The position numbers and the translations under genes are program-made. Below, piece after piece: positions 46,301 to 52,209 of a DNA stretch of 64,000 nt. How positions within the stretch are numbered: the stretch's first letter is position 1; every line of letters begins with the position of its first letter. Origin of the DNA: Nectonema munidae (taxonomy: Eukaryota > Nematomorpha > Nectonematoida > Nectonematidae); contig JAUIRK010000903.1 in the NCBI GenBank assembly GCA_030549495.1, positions 62,001-126,000 on the forward strand. Reading direction: 5' to 3'. The notes beneath the pieces were generated by a model. The model was not told the DNA's origin and did no database searches. It saw nothing but the letters and a program-made list of their open reading frames with translations.

Positions 46301-48143
46301 TTTATAGGTGAAAAAGGATAAAATATCACTTTGACTGCTCAAAATAACTTTGACTATTTCAAAATAATAGAAGGCATAAAAAATGAGATAGTTTATCGGC
46401 ACTTTATTTGATATTTTCAAGTTTTTATAAGCAACAATAGCCAACTAATTCTTATAGGGTGATTTGGTAACGTTTGCATTTTTTACATTTTGAAAGGAAA
46501 CATAGTATACAAAAAACTGTAGTTTAATCACTTTTCATAAAATTATTTAAGTCTAAGAACACAAAATCTTAAAAAAACCTTTAAACTAAAAGAAATCATA
46601 AAAATCATATTATACGAGAACAAGAAAATCATTGCGTCTTAAATATATCAAGTACATTTTTTACTACTGAAACATTTTGTTTCGATATATTTTTATTATA
46701 ATAAATCAACAAATTTTCTTGAAAAAAATGATTTAATTAATTATGTACAGTGTTACTTACAAAATTTAATAATCGAACATTATAAAATAAAATAGAGTAT
46801 TTTTGCTTTTAAACGTATTAGCTAGTCAAAATATTCATTCCCAAATAGATATTGTTGGAAAAAGATTCCTCGACTTGAAAAATTAAAGTTACAAATATTA
46901 CAAAATGTAACAAACATACTGATAAAGAACTATAAATATTTTCAGCGAAGAAACTTAATCTTTAATAAGTTTTTGATTTAATATTCAATATAATTATTCA
47001 TTTTGAACAAAATTAATAGCATTTACAAGGTAATCAACAGTCCTAGTTTATTTAATTTGTCTATTTATTTTCTTTTCTGTAGAAATGCTACGCTTTGAAG
47101 ACAAATTGTTCTCGCAAAAATCGTACATGAAAACAACGCAATGCGCTGTAAATGTCTACCTTGGCATCCACGATCAAGAAGTCGATAGGAAGAGGGAGGA
47201 TTTACGCTGCTCGAACAAGTCCAGTGCGAATCACCATAACCATTTGGATGCAGAGGATAAGAAAGCACGCAACAAAGCTCGCAAAAGTATGCTTAAGCGC
47301 GAAAGTCAAGAATCGTGTGCCTCCAAGAAAAGTGGAAGCGTTTGCCCCTCCATTCCGGATGATAGTAAAGTGAAAGAGTCGGCTCTTTCTCAACCTTTGG
47401 AAGAAGGCATGAAATACCTGTCCTGTCTGCTGCCATTCGCGCGTAACTTTATCGAGGTGTATAAAATGCACTTCGACTTGGCCTTTCGCAAAGCAAAAAT
47501 TCTCGTTTTGATCAAGTGTGTTAAGGGCATGCTTAGCATAGACGCGCTTCACATTTTCACACATGAGTGCAAGGTTAGGTTGCTTGCCCTGTTGGCCGAT
47601 GTTGCAACTGATAAATATCCTTTAACGAATGGCGATGTCACAGAACTTAGCGAGAAAAGTAATGAAGATTTACGAAAGAGATTAATTGCCGAAGAAAAGG
47701 AAGAATTGTTCTCTTGCAAAAGTGTCGTAGACATCAACTCCGAGTACCTTCGTAGAATTGGGGATTATGATGTAGACGCTGTATTTCTCGTTGCTAAGCT
47801 TTATGCTGAGCTTGGGATGCCTAATCTATGTGAAAGTACTTTACACAAAGTGATAGATCAATTGAAAAGGATATCAATACAGCCCATTGCTTCTCTACGC
47901 GATTCAAAACGCCTGTACAAAGCGTGCTGTGTCATTTTCAATGACATGATTATCCAGTCAGGCGTTTTTAACGATTACTTGATAAACGAGATCAAAGAAG
48001 ACTTCATCAAAATTTCACAAACGCTATTTCCTTTAGCAGAACTATTCAGTGGTGTTGAATCTTGTCAATCAACCGAGTTATTAGATTCTTTGAGTAAAGT
48101 CTCAATTACAAATAATCAAACTTGTGATAATACCCTCGAATAA
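16285..48143 (+). CDS. NAA15: N-alpha-acetyltransferase 15, NatA auxiliary subunit (10 coding exons)
   Basis: NAA15 is the TPR scaffold that binds the catalytic subunit NAA10 and anchors NatA to the ribosome, where nascent proteins with small N-terminal residues are acetylated. Exons: 16285-16341, 16413-16497, 16590-16694, 23192-23349, 27755-27889, 30072-30240, 35030-35373, 38470-38682, 41569-41938, 47083-48143. All junctions use GT-AG and the phases match, giving 2697 nt (about 898 residues plus TAA). Family hallmarks are [12 protein letters not shown] at the N-terminus, [72 protein letters not shown] and [10 protein letters not shown]. The order and spacing follow human NAA15 (866 residues). 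The start has A at -3. Nothing is broken, so it is probably functional. Introns of 2.2-6.5 kb are full of transposons. Confidence 0.96.
16413..16497 (+). CDS. NAA15: NAA15 exon 2
   Basis: Codes for [18 protein letters not shown] and [10 protein letters not shown]. It follows a 71-bp intron and ends one base into a codon (phase 1) before GTAATA. This is the first TPR region. Confidence 0.93.
16590..16694 (+). CDS. NAA15: NAA15 exon 3
   Basis: Codes for [20 protein letters not shown] then [15 protein letters not shown]. It completes the split Glu codon and ends in phase 1 before a strong GTAAGT donor. The next exon is 6.5 kb away. Confidence 0.94.
17165..18526. mobile_element. hAT (Charlie-like) non-autonomous element, host of a nested hAT
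   Basis: The left end CAGTGGTTCCCAACCTGTGG pairs with a right end whose complement reads CAATGATTCCCAAAC. The subterminal GGACCCCTAGGGGTCC on the left and GGGGTCCG on the right are typical of Charlie-type hATs. CTAG lies just outside both ends (17159-17162 and 18528-18531), as in the CTAG-centred targets of this group, but the outer bases have diverged. Exact boundaries are uncertain by a few bases. The element lies in NAA15 intron 3 and is interrupted by the element at 17330-18205. Confidence 0.7.
17330..18205 (-). mobile_element. nested hAT element with transposase C-terminal remnant
   Basis: The ends are CAGAGCCCATCGGGGA and, complemented, CAGAGCCCAGTGGGGA. They are flanked by ATACACAC (17322-17329) and GTACACGC (18206-18213), an 8-bp duplication with two mismatches. 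On the minus strand near 17470-17640, [20 protein letters not shown] then [10 protein letters not shown] is the hAT C-terminal dimerisation block. Near the right end, 29-bp tandem units of ACTCTCCCCTTGGGGAAC lie at ~18108-18178. The N-terminal transposase is missing. Confidence 0.75.
18745..19275. mobile_element. foldback (long inverted repeat) element
   Basis: About 110 bp at 18745-18857 is repeated in inverse orientation at 19165-19275. The shared words are GAGACAAAAAATATTTTGAA, TTGCAATACGG and TTTTTAATTGAATATACTAT. An inner hairpin near 19102-19158 pairs GTCTACGCAGAAGTT with AACTTCTGCGCAGAC. No coding frame lies between the arms. The structure fits a foldback MITE in NAA15 intron 3; its family is not known. 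Confidence 0.75.
19276..19740 (-). other. stretch with an unassigned 79-residue open frame
   Basis: The minus-strand frame at 19498-19737 (starting [20 protein letters not shown]) has no recognisable motif. It may be a transposon scrap or chance; nothing else is seen here. Confidence 0.25.
19741..19930. repeat. two-copy tandem duplication, 97-bp period
   Basis: TGAATC at 19741 recurs at 19838. The following words AGTAATTCTTCCTTGTATAT and TTGTACCCCATAGAACAAAA are nearly identical in both copies. This is a recent local tandem duplication within NAA15 intron 3. Confidence 0.85.
19931..20876. other. intronic stretch, no feature seen
   Basis: AT-rich intron 3 sequence. No transposon end, coding fragment or tandem array is recognised. 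Confidence 0.5.
20877..21168 (+). mobile_element. hAT-like MITE, GGAGTCGGAGTC family (copy 2)
   Basis: This stretch aligns along its length with the element at 23650-23954: CAGTCGGGAATTGGTGGAGT near the start, GTTTTAAGTATTTTAAATAA in the middle, and AAGTCGGATTCGG near the end. Its termini are degraded and no target duplication is visible. Non-coding. Confidence 0.6.
21213..22812. other. intronic stretch with a lone piggyBac-like end
   Basis: TTAACCCTTTGGGGACC at 21213 looks like a piggyBac target plus terminus, but no partner end was found. Repeated TTAGT/TAGTTAG words lie at ~22110-22215. No coding sequence is recognised. Confidence 0.35.
22813..23089. mobile_element. 277-bp hAT (Charlie-like) MITE with exact 8-bp target duplication
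   Basis: The terminal repeats CAGGGATCAGCAAA and (complement of the right end) CAGGGGTCGGCAAA are flanked on both sides by ATCTAGAT (22805-22812 and 23090-23097). The CTAG-centred 8-bp duplication is the signature of Charlie-type hATs. It has no coding capacity. It sits about 100 bp upstream of NAA15 exon 4. Confidence 0.9.
23192..23349 (+). CDS. NAA15: NAA15 exon 4
   Basis: Completes the split Cys codon, then reads [20 protein letters not shown] followed by [20 protein letters not shown] and DLEGFL, a very conserved TPR stretch of the family. Ends in phase 0 before GTATGC. Confidence 0.95.
23650..23954 (+). mobile_element. 305-bp hAT-like MITE with exact 8-bp target duplication (copy 3)
   Basis: The ends are CAGAGCTGGGAAGTCAGAGT and, complemented, CAGGGCTGGAGAG. 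Both sides carry GTTTTAAT (23642-23649 and 23955-23962). Copies at 2688 and 20877 share the interior. Subterminal GGAGTCGGAGTC-like words occur at both ends. Non-coding; inserted in NAA15 intron 4. Confidence 0.9.
24186..25345 (-). pseudogene. piggyBac transposase remnant with Cys-rich C-terminus
   Basis: In minus-strand order: [20 protein letters not shown] (25086-25298), the region [20 protein letters not shown] (24971-25162, after the first catalytic Asp of the SFDEQLFPS motif), [20 protein letters not shown] (24618-24812), a C-terminal piece with [20 protein letters not shown] (24262-24501), and beyond its frame CKCNKC then [14 protein letters not shown], the family's cysteine-rich tail (~24200-24290). 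The pieces are in different frames and parts are missing, so it is inactive. Intron 4 of NAA15, antisense. Confidence 0.85.
25351..26926 (-). mobile_element. hAT element with ZBED4/6-like transposase remnant
   Basis: Both ends are visible: TAGGGATGTACCGATTCCAG at 25351 and, complemented, TAGGAATGTACCGATTAATC ending at 26926. The flanking 8 bp agree only partly (CTATAAAG and CTATTTTT). Minus-strand frames give the pre-catalytic block [20 protein letters not shown] (~26640-26740), a LERLFEQKN block, [20 protein letters not shown] (~26290-26380), and near 25650-25760 [12 protein letters not shown] with EKLIFMNFN of the C-terminal dimerisation domain. Many frame changes show it is dead. Subterminal ~20-bp repeats of CAATTACGTCGTTGTTG lie at ~26822-26905. 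Confidence 0.8.
26930..27754. other. intron 4 remainder, no feature seen
   Basis: AT-rich sequence up to the exon 5 acceptor. A broken minus-strand frame near 27120-27380 has no motif that can be named. Confidence 0.4.
27755..27889 (+). CDS. NAA15: NAA15 exon 5
   Basis: Reads [20 protein letters not shown] then [29 protein letters not shown] is nearly invariant in the family. Phase 0 at both ends; the acceptor is TTTTAG. Confidence 0.95.
27890..28439. other. intron 5 proximal part, no feature seen
   Basis: AT-rich intron sequence; no repeat or coding fragment is recognised. Confidence 0.5.
28440..29358 (-). pseudogene. scrambled Helitron (PIF1-like helicase) fragments
   Basis: At 29110-29358 the minus strand reads [20 protein letters not shown] then [15 protein letters not shown], the helicase motifs V-VI region of Helitron Rep-helicases. 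Further along the minus strand come a degenerate Walker-A-like segment (~28870-28920), a C-terminal-type [11 protein letters not shown] segment (~28690-28710), and another Walker-A-like segment, [14 protein letters not shown] (~28570-28620). In an intact helicase motif I precedes motif VI, so the order shows several truncated or rearranged pieces. The first segment is secure; the others are weaker. Confidence 0.6.
29435..29656. mobile_element. ~220-bp foldback MITE (long hairpin)
   Basis: The two halves are inverted copies of each other around an 8-base loop (29541-29548). The inner 30 bp match at 27 positions (AGAAAACAAGGAAC on the left arm). The match continues outward through CAGATAAAC to the outer CAAATCAATTTCTAA. 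It lies next to the Helitron fragments in NAA15 intron 5. No coding capacity, and no clear target duplication. Confidence 0.8.
29657..30071. other. intron 5 distal part, no feature seen
   Basis: AT-rich; leads into the exon 6 acceptor TTTTTAG. Nothing else is recognised. Confidence 0.5.
30072..30240 (+). CDS. NAA15: NAA15 exon 6
   Basis: Reads [20 protein letters not shown] then [17 protein letters not shown] and ends within the codon for His (phase 1) before GTATCC. The [11 protein letters not shown] block aligns with YEYSELLLYQN of human NAA15. Confidence 0.94.
30241..31052. other. intron 6 proximal part, no feature seen
   Basis: AT-rich intron sequence up to the piggyBac terminus; no gene or repeat is recognised. 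Confidence 0.5.
31197..31944. mobile_element. minisatellite-armed foldback element
   Basis: The ends are inverted copies: ATATACCATTTTCAC at 31197 and GTGAAAATGGTATAT ending at 31944. Next to them are tandem 21-23-bp units of TTCACATTGAATTCGTCCTT: about a dozen on the left (31203-31505) and four or five on the right in opposite orientation (31840-31935). The core between is also partly inverted (TTTTTTAGTATTCAAATTTTT on the left mirrors AAAAATTTTAATACTAAAAAA on the right). A short Lys/Asp/Phe-rich frame here is only the translated minisatellite. It interrupts the surrounding piggyBac. Confidence 0.8.
32190..33903 (+). pseudogene. piggyBac transposase (damaged)
   Basis: A start [15 protein letters not shown] at 32190 leads to an acidic N-terminal region ([18 protein letters not shown] near 32365-32425), then a [20 protein letters not shown] segment. 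The catalytic core is recognised from [10 protein letters not shown] (~32960), [40 protein letters not shown] (33146-33406) with the second Asp, and [20 protein letters not shown] (~33470-33540) with the third. The C-terminal part is degenerate. Several stops and frame changes are spread through the gene, so it is inactive. The order and length (about 570 residues) fit a full-length piggyBac transposase. Confidence 0.8.
34259..34390. mobile_element. 132-bp piggyBac-type MITE in TTAA
   Basis: TTAA flanks both sides (34255-34258 and 34391-34394). The ends are CCCATTTACGGCCAA and, complemented, CCCATTTAAGGCCAA. Subterminal ATCGTCTGCTTT and TCGTCTGCTTTTTT words also repeat inside. It is non-coding and lies 85 bp beyond the larger piggyBac in NAA15 intron 6, but its ends differ from that element's. 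Confidence 0.85.
34395..35029. other. intron 6 distal part, no feature seen
   Basis: AT-rich DNA preceding the exon 7 acceptor; nothing else is recognised. Confidence 0.5.
35030..35373 (+). CDS. NAA15: NAA15 exon 7
   Basis: Completes the split His codon, then [20 protein letters not shown] and further to KKYFAKIQ. The INPENASY and [20 protein letters not shown] segments correspond to RNPENWAYY and [20 protein letters not shown] of human NAA15. Ends in phase 0 before GTAAGA. Confidence 0.95.
35374..35784. other. intron 7 proximal part, no feature seen
   Basis: AT-rich sequence; no element is recognised. Confidence 0.5.
35785..36245. repeat. 37-bp tandem array, about 12 units
   Basis: Units contain TTAAAGATCATTGGTACC then CCCGTGATTCTAGGTCCTG, repeated head to tail with small changes and a few shortened units. 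The last copies, from ~36170, are diverged. There are no unique spacers and no coding frame. A minisatellite in NAA15 intron 7. Confidence 0.9.
36246..38469. other. intron 7 distal part, very AT-rich
   Basis: Long AT-rich DNA with many A and T runs. No coding fragment, transposon end or tandem array could be recognised. Confidence 0.5.
38470..38682 (+). CDS. NAA15: NAA15 exon 8
   Basis: Reads [20 protein letters not shown], then [20 protein letters not shown], then [17 protein letters not shown]. The last block matches STPTLIELFLVKAKIYK of human NAA15. Phase 0 at both ends. Confidence 0.95.
38801..40636 (-). mobile_element. piggyBac element with well preserved transposase
   Basis: The downstream end is TTAACCCGGCAACGACC at 38801 (TTAA plus CCC), with a subterminal palindrome GGGTCATTTGACCC at ~38872. 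The upstream end was not found; a different piggyBac scrap starts right after at 40714. The transposase is transcribed on the minus strand, antisense to NAA15, in intron 8. Confidence 0.75.
39131..40636 (-). pseudogene. piggyBac transposase, lightly damaged
   Basis: The gene starts [20 protein letters not shown] (40636) with a Ser/Asp-rich N-terminus, which then passes through frame changes. The main frame, 40161-39577 (194 aa), has [20 protein letters not shown], the first catalytic Asp in [38 protein letters not shown], and the second Asp in [16 protein letters not shown]. After a single frame change, 39580-39131 (149 aa) has [17 protein letters not shown] and the third Asp in [19 protein letters not shown]. 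The usual cysteine-rich tail is not seen. It is the youngest-looking piggyBac transposase in the window but is not intact. Confidence 0.88.
40714..41530 (+). pseudogene. piggyBac (PGBD2/3-like) transposase fragment
   Basis: The plus-strand frame at 40714-40938 reads [20 protein letters not shown], then [20 protein letters not shown], as in PGBD2/PGBD3-type transposases (KVRPL...RGKPIRFGYKLW). The typical DES catalytic Asp appears as LLMDEIIS. Weaker continuation ([20 protein letters not shown]) is at 41220-41340. A G-run lies at ~41452-41464. No ends are found; it is opposite in strand to the preceding piggyBac and belongs to another lineage. Confidence 0.7.
41569..41938 (+). CDS. NAA15: NAA15 exon 9
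   Basis: Reads [80 protein letters not shown] and ends in phase 1 before [17 protein letters not shown] is nearly identical across the family. The open frame reads on into the intron by chance. Confidence 0.95.
41939..42765. other. intron 9 proximal part
   Basis: A CT-rich stretch lies at ~42236-42360. The word AGTGACGTAGCTAGGCTGGGG near 42365 resembles a transposon terminus, but no partner end was found. No coding sequence. Confidence 0.4.
42766..43091. mobile_element. 326-bp MITE with exact 8-bp target duplication and internal 42-bp repeats
   Basis: Flanked by GTTAGTTT on both sides (42758-42765 and 43092-43099). The ends are GGTCCTCGGACATTTCGCC and, complemented, GGTCGACAGACATTTCGCC. Inside are four to five 42-bp tandem units with ATTATTTTCATAAGACA and GGACAATTCGCCCC (~42785-42950), so the terminal word is echoed in each unit. 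The 69-residue repetitive frame across it is not a gene. The superfamily is not settled; 8-bp duplications are usual for hAT. Confidence 0.9.
43130..43235 (+). repeat. dispersed repeat, inverted partner at 46330-46450
   Basis: GCTTATAAAAACTTGAAAAT then ATCAAATAAA and TATTATTTTGAAAT recur in inverse orientation at 46330-46450. No ends are defined. This is a scrap of an unnamed interspersed repeat within intron 9. Confidence 0.65.
43327..43475 (-). mobile_element. tRNA-derived SINE (copy 2, minus)
   Basis: Complemented, it reads GGTAGGTTGGTTGAGATGAT, then the B-box-like GGATTCGATTCC, then ACATAAGCGGTACATCAGTG, CAATGAAAATACACC and CACCTTACC: the same head, body and end as at 7297 and 51830. The head differs more than the body. 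No clear target duplication. Confidence 0.65.
43480..44001. other. intron 9 stretch, no feature seen
   Basis: AT-rich; ends with one copy of the ATATTCGAT duplication (43993-44001) of the following MITE. Confidence 0.5.
44002..44551. mobile_element. 550-bp MULE-like MITE with exact 9-bp target duplication
   Basis: Flanked by ATATTCGAT on both sides (43993-44001 and 44552-44560). The ends are GGTTGTAGGTAAAAATGCCC and, complemented, CGTGCGCAGAAAAAATTCCC, followed inward by inverted pairs of AATTAAAAAGTAG and TAGGAAAAAATGCCC. The 9-bp duplication and long inverted ends point to Mutator-like elements. Non-coding. Confidence 0.85.
44958..45188. mobile_element. pogo/Tigger-type MITE, right end truncated
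   Basis: TA followed by CAGTCAAACCTCGTTAATCC at 44958 is a classic Tigger terminus. Near the other side, GATCCGAATTAATGAAGTGC then GGATTA breaks off where the following GAA-repeat begins at 45189, so the right terminus was lost or overwritten. Confidence 0.7.
45189..45660 (-). mobile_element. probable LINE 3' end fragment
   Basis: On the minus strand the sequence ends GCGAAATAAACTCTTCTTCT: a poly(A)-signal-like AATAAA followed by a CTT microsatellite, the typical 3' terminus of CR1/jockey-like LINEs. The interior has no recognisable coding region, so the fragment is probably 3' untranslated sequence. The upstream boundary is uncertain. Confidence 0.45.
45661..46329. other. intron 9 stretch, no feature seen
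   Basis: AT-rich; short frames here have no motifs. Confidence 0.45.
46330..46450 (-). repeat. dispersed repeat, inverted partner of 43130-43235
   Basis: The minus strand reads GCTTATAAAAACTTGAAAAT then ATCAAATAAA, matching the + strand at 43130-43235 over about 100 bp. The match fades toward 46250. Confidence 0.65.
46451..47082. other. intron 9 distal part, no feature seen
   Basis: AT-rich, ending in a pyrimidine-rich acceptor (TTTTCTTTTCTGTAG) for exon 10. Confidence 0.5.
47083..48143 (+). CDS. NAA15: NAA15 exon 10 (C-terminal third)
   Basis: Completes a Glu codon and reads [40 protein letters not shown], a basic stretch [20 protein letters not shown] equivalent to the charged segment of human NAA15, then [20 protein letters not shown] and a helical C-terminal domain, ending [11 protein letters not shown] at TAA 48141-48143. 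One long exon covers about 353 residues. Base composition is less AT-rich than the flanks. Confidence 0.95.
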
Positions 48144-48217
48144 GGATGATGTAGTTTTGTATTTTTGTTTTAAAGATTCTATAATTCGATTTTAAATGAT
48201 TTCGCTTTTCAAAAAAC

Positions 48218-48223
48218 ATTAAA
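48218..48223 (+). terminator. candidate poly(A) signal of NAA15
   Basis: ATTAAA lies 75 bp after the stop codon and is the first good poly(A)-signal variant downstream. T-rich sequence follows within 15-25 bp. Confidence 0.45.
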
Positions 48224-48662
48224 AAATATTTCATTTTTTTCCTATTCTCTTTAAATCAGTTGTGTAAAATTTTTTTTCTTTTTAGCCTTCACATTCAGAG
48301 ATCGTGTAAGCTTTCAATCACAAATTATGGCTATATACATTTTTATGTTAACCAGGAAAACACAATTTACATCCCTTTAAAGGTAGGGATTTTCTCAGTT
48401 GGTAAAAAGGACATTTACCTGCCAGATCATAATAATTTATGTCTTTTTATTTTCAAATGAGTTATTCAGATAGTCAGTTTGTGAACAAGATTTTTTCAAT
48501 GAAATTTAAATTATAAATTTTGGAATAACTTGTAAAAAAATATCCTTATAAAAATATTTATTTGTTGGAAATAAGTAAAAAAAAATACTTGAAAATTTAT
48601 TGCGGCCGAATGCCGCCAAACTATTTTCAGAGTTTCATTGGCAGAAAACTGAAAAATACCGT

Positions 48663-50748
48663 CAGATCCCGTTTATCCGACAACCTCGCTAGCCGATACT
48701 TTTTATGGTGACTATTTTCCATAATGAATTTAACCCCGTTATACCGACATTCATACTCCGACCCCGACACCGTTCTCATCAAACAAAATGTTCTCACCCT
48801 GTTCTGTAAATCTTGTTAATCCGACACAATTTATTTTATATTTCCGCTGAACACATCATATAATATAGAGGAGACTTATTATGACAAATAACAACAAATG
48901 AGCAAACTGCACTTTTCTATCTAAAGAAGATGACGAAAAGTAGGGCAAAGAAGAAGCAGCAGCACATCATATCTATGTGTAGAAAGCGTGATGAATGCAA
49001 GATTGTAACATAACTGATTTACGATTTTTATCATCAGTCACATGTGCAAACTAATGAAAGTGATTGCTACATGATGTTTGTACTAAGAATTATAAAAAAT
49101 GTATAATCAATTACGTATATTTAGTCTTTCTTAGGCCTAGTTCATTGAAAAAAACTTTTAAAATATTATTTTCCTTTTAACGAGTTTGTATTTAATTTGA
49201 ACATCTATTTGAAAGTACAGAGGCGTTCCGCTGATAAAGTTAAATGTCTAATCAATCCTAAGAAAATTCCAGTAGCATCTTTCACTCTACTAAACGATCA
49301 CGTGTGGACTTATCTGTAAATCAAAAACGGGAGATATGCATGTACAAAGCAGTTCACCCCAGATCCACTCAACACGAGATAGCTTCACGCTTTTCAAATA
49401 TTTATCAAATAATCATTGGCTCGACAATAAGTGATTTTGTCTAAAAAAGAAAAGTGTTGAATATGGATACGAATGAAACAAGTGTACTTAGCTTGCGTAG
49501 TGCAAAACATCAAGCAATGGAAAGTGATCAGAATGATCTTCAAAATTATGATCCAGAAAACATCTATAACATGGATGAAACTGGCCTCTTTTTTCGTTTG
49601 GAACCGAATGCTACTCTCGCAACTGGAGCCATGAAAAGTAAGAAAAAGAACAAAGAACGTCTTACAGTGACACTTTGTGCCAACGCTAGTGGCACACACA
49701 CACTTAAACTAAAAAATTCTGGCAAAAATTTCGATCCCAAAGTTTATTGTGATTATTATTCAAATAAGTCAGCCTGGATGACCACAATTATTTTTTGATT
49801 AGGCTTAAAGACTTTGACAGACTCATGAGAGATGCCAAAAAACAAGTGATTCTACTATGCGATAATGCCACCAGTCACAAACAAGCTGGACTAAAGCTCA
49901 CAAACACCAGGATAGTTTTTTTGCCACTAAATTCCACTTCACATATTCAACTAATGGCATCTATGTAACTTTAAATTACATTATCGTAAATTCATTACAC
50001 GCCATTTCATCCAATGTATTGATGATAAAGAAGATTTGAAAGTAAACGTAAGTACTTGATATGGTATATAATGCCTGGTGTTTGGTTGAACAGACTACAG
50101 TCGTAAATTGTTGGAGACATACAGGCATTCTTGCTAAATAATCTTACCTTACAATGAATGTCACACATGTTGAAGAATATAGAGATAAAGAAAACACAAA
50201 TTTATGTGAGTTTCAAGAATTACTCATTCGCCTCGAACCGGAGTTTGAGGAAGTAATGTCAGCAAGTGCTTATGCAAATGTTGATGCTAACATTGAAACA
50301 GCTGAAATGTTAACTGAGCAACAAATCATCACTTTAATTTCATCTTCTGAAGTAGAAAGTGACAAAAATTTGAAAAACGATGAAGATGATGAATATAAAC
50401 CTCCAACTACTTTAGTTGAAGCTAGAAACGCACTTTCAACTGTTCTGAATTTCATTGAGTGCAACCCGAAACTACATTTTCGTCATCACCAGAATTTAAT
50501 GGCTTTATACTATGATTTACAACCAAAATCAATTGAAAGTTCGACTTCTATTAAAGATTTTTTTTGAAAAAGCTTGAAAGATATTTTTAAATATTTTTTT
50601 TATACTTTTTACACTCTGTTTGACAAGAATATAAATAGTTATGCTTGAGCTGAGTGTTTCTATAGAAATGTGAAGTTACACTACAACAAATTTATTAATC
50701 CGACATTTCGTAATCCGACAGAAAAAACTTAGTTACCAACGAGGTCTG
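48663..50748 (+). mobile_element. pogo/Tigger element with both ends
   Basis: The left end CAGATCCCGTTTATCCGACA and the right end, complemented CAGACCTCGTTGG, are Tigger-type. Inner copies of AATCCGACA occur near both ends. The flanking TA target is eroded on the left; ATA follows on the right. The transposase gene is inside. The element starts about 520 bp after the NAA15 stop codon. Confidence 0.8.
49285..50567 (+). pseudogene. Tigger-like (TIGD) transposase, broken
   Basis: The N-terminus reads STKRSRVDLSVNQKREICMY then KAVHPRSTQHEIASRFS, a CENP-B-type DNA-binding helix-turn-helix (~49290-49400). At 49454-49798 the catalytic domain has IYNMDETGLFF (first Asp) and KNKERLTVTLCANASGTH. After a frame change, QVILLCDNATSHKQAGLK (~49838-49885) holds the second Asp, and a degenerate LPLNSTSHIQ follows. 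The C-terminal frame 50154-50567 (137 aa) includes the acidic DKNLKNDEDDEYKPP. The order matches a full Tigger transposase, with several frame changes. Confidence 0.85.
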
Positions 50749-51379
50749 ATAAGGAAATCAGTAACAAAGAATATTTTAGAAGAGCCTGTCAGAACTACTA
50801 AAGGAAACGCCTTTAAAATCTTAAAACGAGTGTGCTTTACATTTTACTTTCTATATGATGCTGATTTTAGTAATGAACACACTTGTGCAGGGAAATTGAA
50901 AAGGTCAGTCGTCTTTTAACTGAGTAAAAATAAAAATGGAAGAACTTAAATTGAAAAAGGGCGAAACTAAATTAAAAAAATATATAATCACCAATACCTT
51001 CAAAATATACTTGGTTGCGTTTTTTCACTGAAAAATGTTTACACTAAAAGGTTTATTTTTAAAATTTTGGTATACACGTTCTTCTATATATCCATCCTGA
51101 CTTATATTTTTAGAGCCTTAAATTTCTACAACATGGGAATTTAGGTCCAAAGTGAAACAGAAACTCATATTTTTTGATTTTTAAAGAATATTTTTCGATT
51201 CTTTGATTACACTATTTTATTTTGTTTATTTGACAAATATATTATTTAAAATAACTATTTACTTGATATTATTTAAACATGTTTATAAAATTGTCCATAG
51301 GCTTTGTGGACACCCTGTATATCAAATCTTACATCTAGCAAAATATGAACAGAAATTTTAACATTGTCTCCCTAATCAT
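50749..51379. other. stretch with a lone terminus-like word
   Basis: GGACACCCTGTA at ~51308 resembles a DNA-transposon end, but no partner was found. The rest is AT-rich. Confidence 0.4.
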
Positions 51380-51829
51380 TTGTAGATGGAATAGAAACCA
51401 TCGTAGTATACAGGTTGGAGATGAATTATTATCGTAATATACAGGTTGGAGAAAAGTGTAAATAATGTTATGTATAAATGAGAAAAAAATGGGAGAAAAA
51501 AAAGTATATTGATGAAAAACTTATTAAAAATTAAAATAAGGTAAACTGTAAGTGAAAATTTAGGTTTAAGTATATATACAATACTAATATATAAAGCGTG
51601 AAAATTTATAGTAAATATATAAAAAAGAAAAAAAAAGTTAGTTATAACACAAGTAACACTTTCCACTATCACAGGTTTGATCATCCTTATTTAGTAAATT
51701 GGTATATATCTGTTTTTTTATAAGTTTTCAAAGGAAGATTGTTAATAGAATAAGAGAAAAGATATCTATTCCAAAGCTGAATAAACTTGTACCTAAGAGT
51801 TTTTTTAGAACTATTAAGTCTATAATAAA

Positions 51830-51975
51830 AGGGGCGTGAGTAAGGTTGGTTAGATACCGGGCTTCGATAATTTAAGGTCTTGGGTTTGATCCCGCATCAA
51901 GCCTACTTTCTCATAGTTCGATACAAGCGGCACAATTGTGCCTTCTCGATGAAAACACCTCAAGGTACCTTTACC
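51830..51975 (+). mobile_element. tRNA-derived SINE (copy 3) with 9-bp target duplication
   Basis: Flanked by TATAATAAA on both sides (51821-51829 and 51976-51984). A-box-like GGTTGGTTAGATACC and B-box GGGTTTGATCCC are followed by CGATACAAGCGGCACAATTG, TCTCGATGAAAACACC and ACCTTTACC. It is the cleanest copy of the family in the window and is inserted in the older LINE. Confidence 0.8.
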
Positions 51976-52209
51976 TATAATAAATAGTAAACTTCTTAGG
52001 ATATCTTAAGTTATAGCTTTCAAAGTCTCTATTGAAATGAAGCCATGTTGGGCAAAAAACCTATAATAAGTTTGTATGCAAATATAGACAACTGTAAAGT
52101 ATATGTCTTTAATTCTGAGTAAATTGTATTCATCAAAGAATAGTGAGGTATGCTGCTTAAAATCTAAGTTGAACCCACTTCTGAGTGCCTTCTTTTGGAT
52201 ACAAACCAA

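Noticed and set aside
47202-47564. 120-residue minus-strand open frame
   Set aside because: It lies opposite NAA15 exon 10 and has no motif; an antisense shadow.
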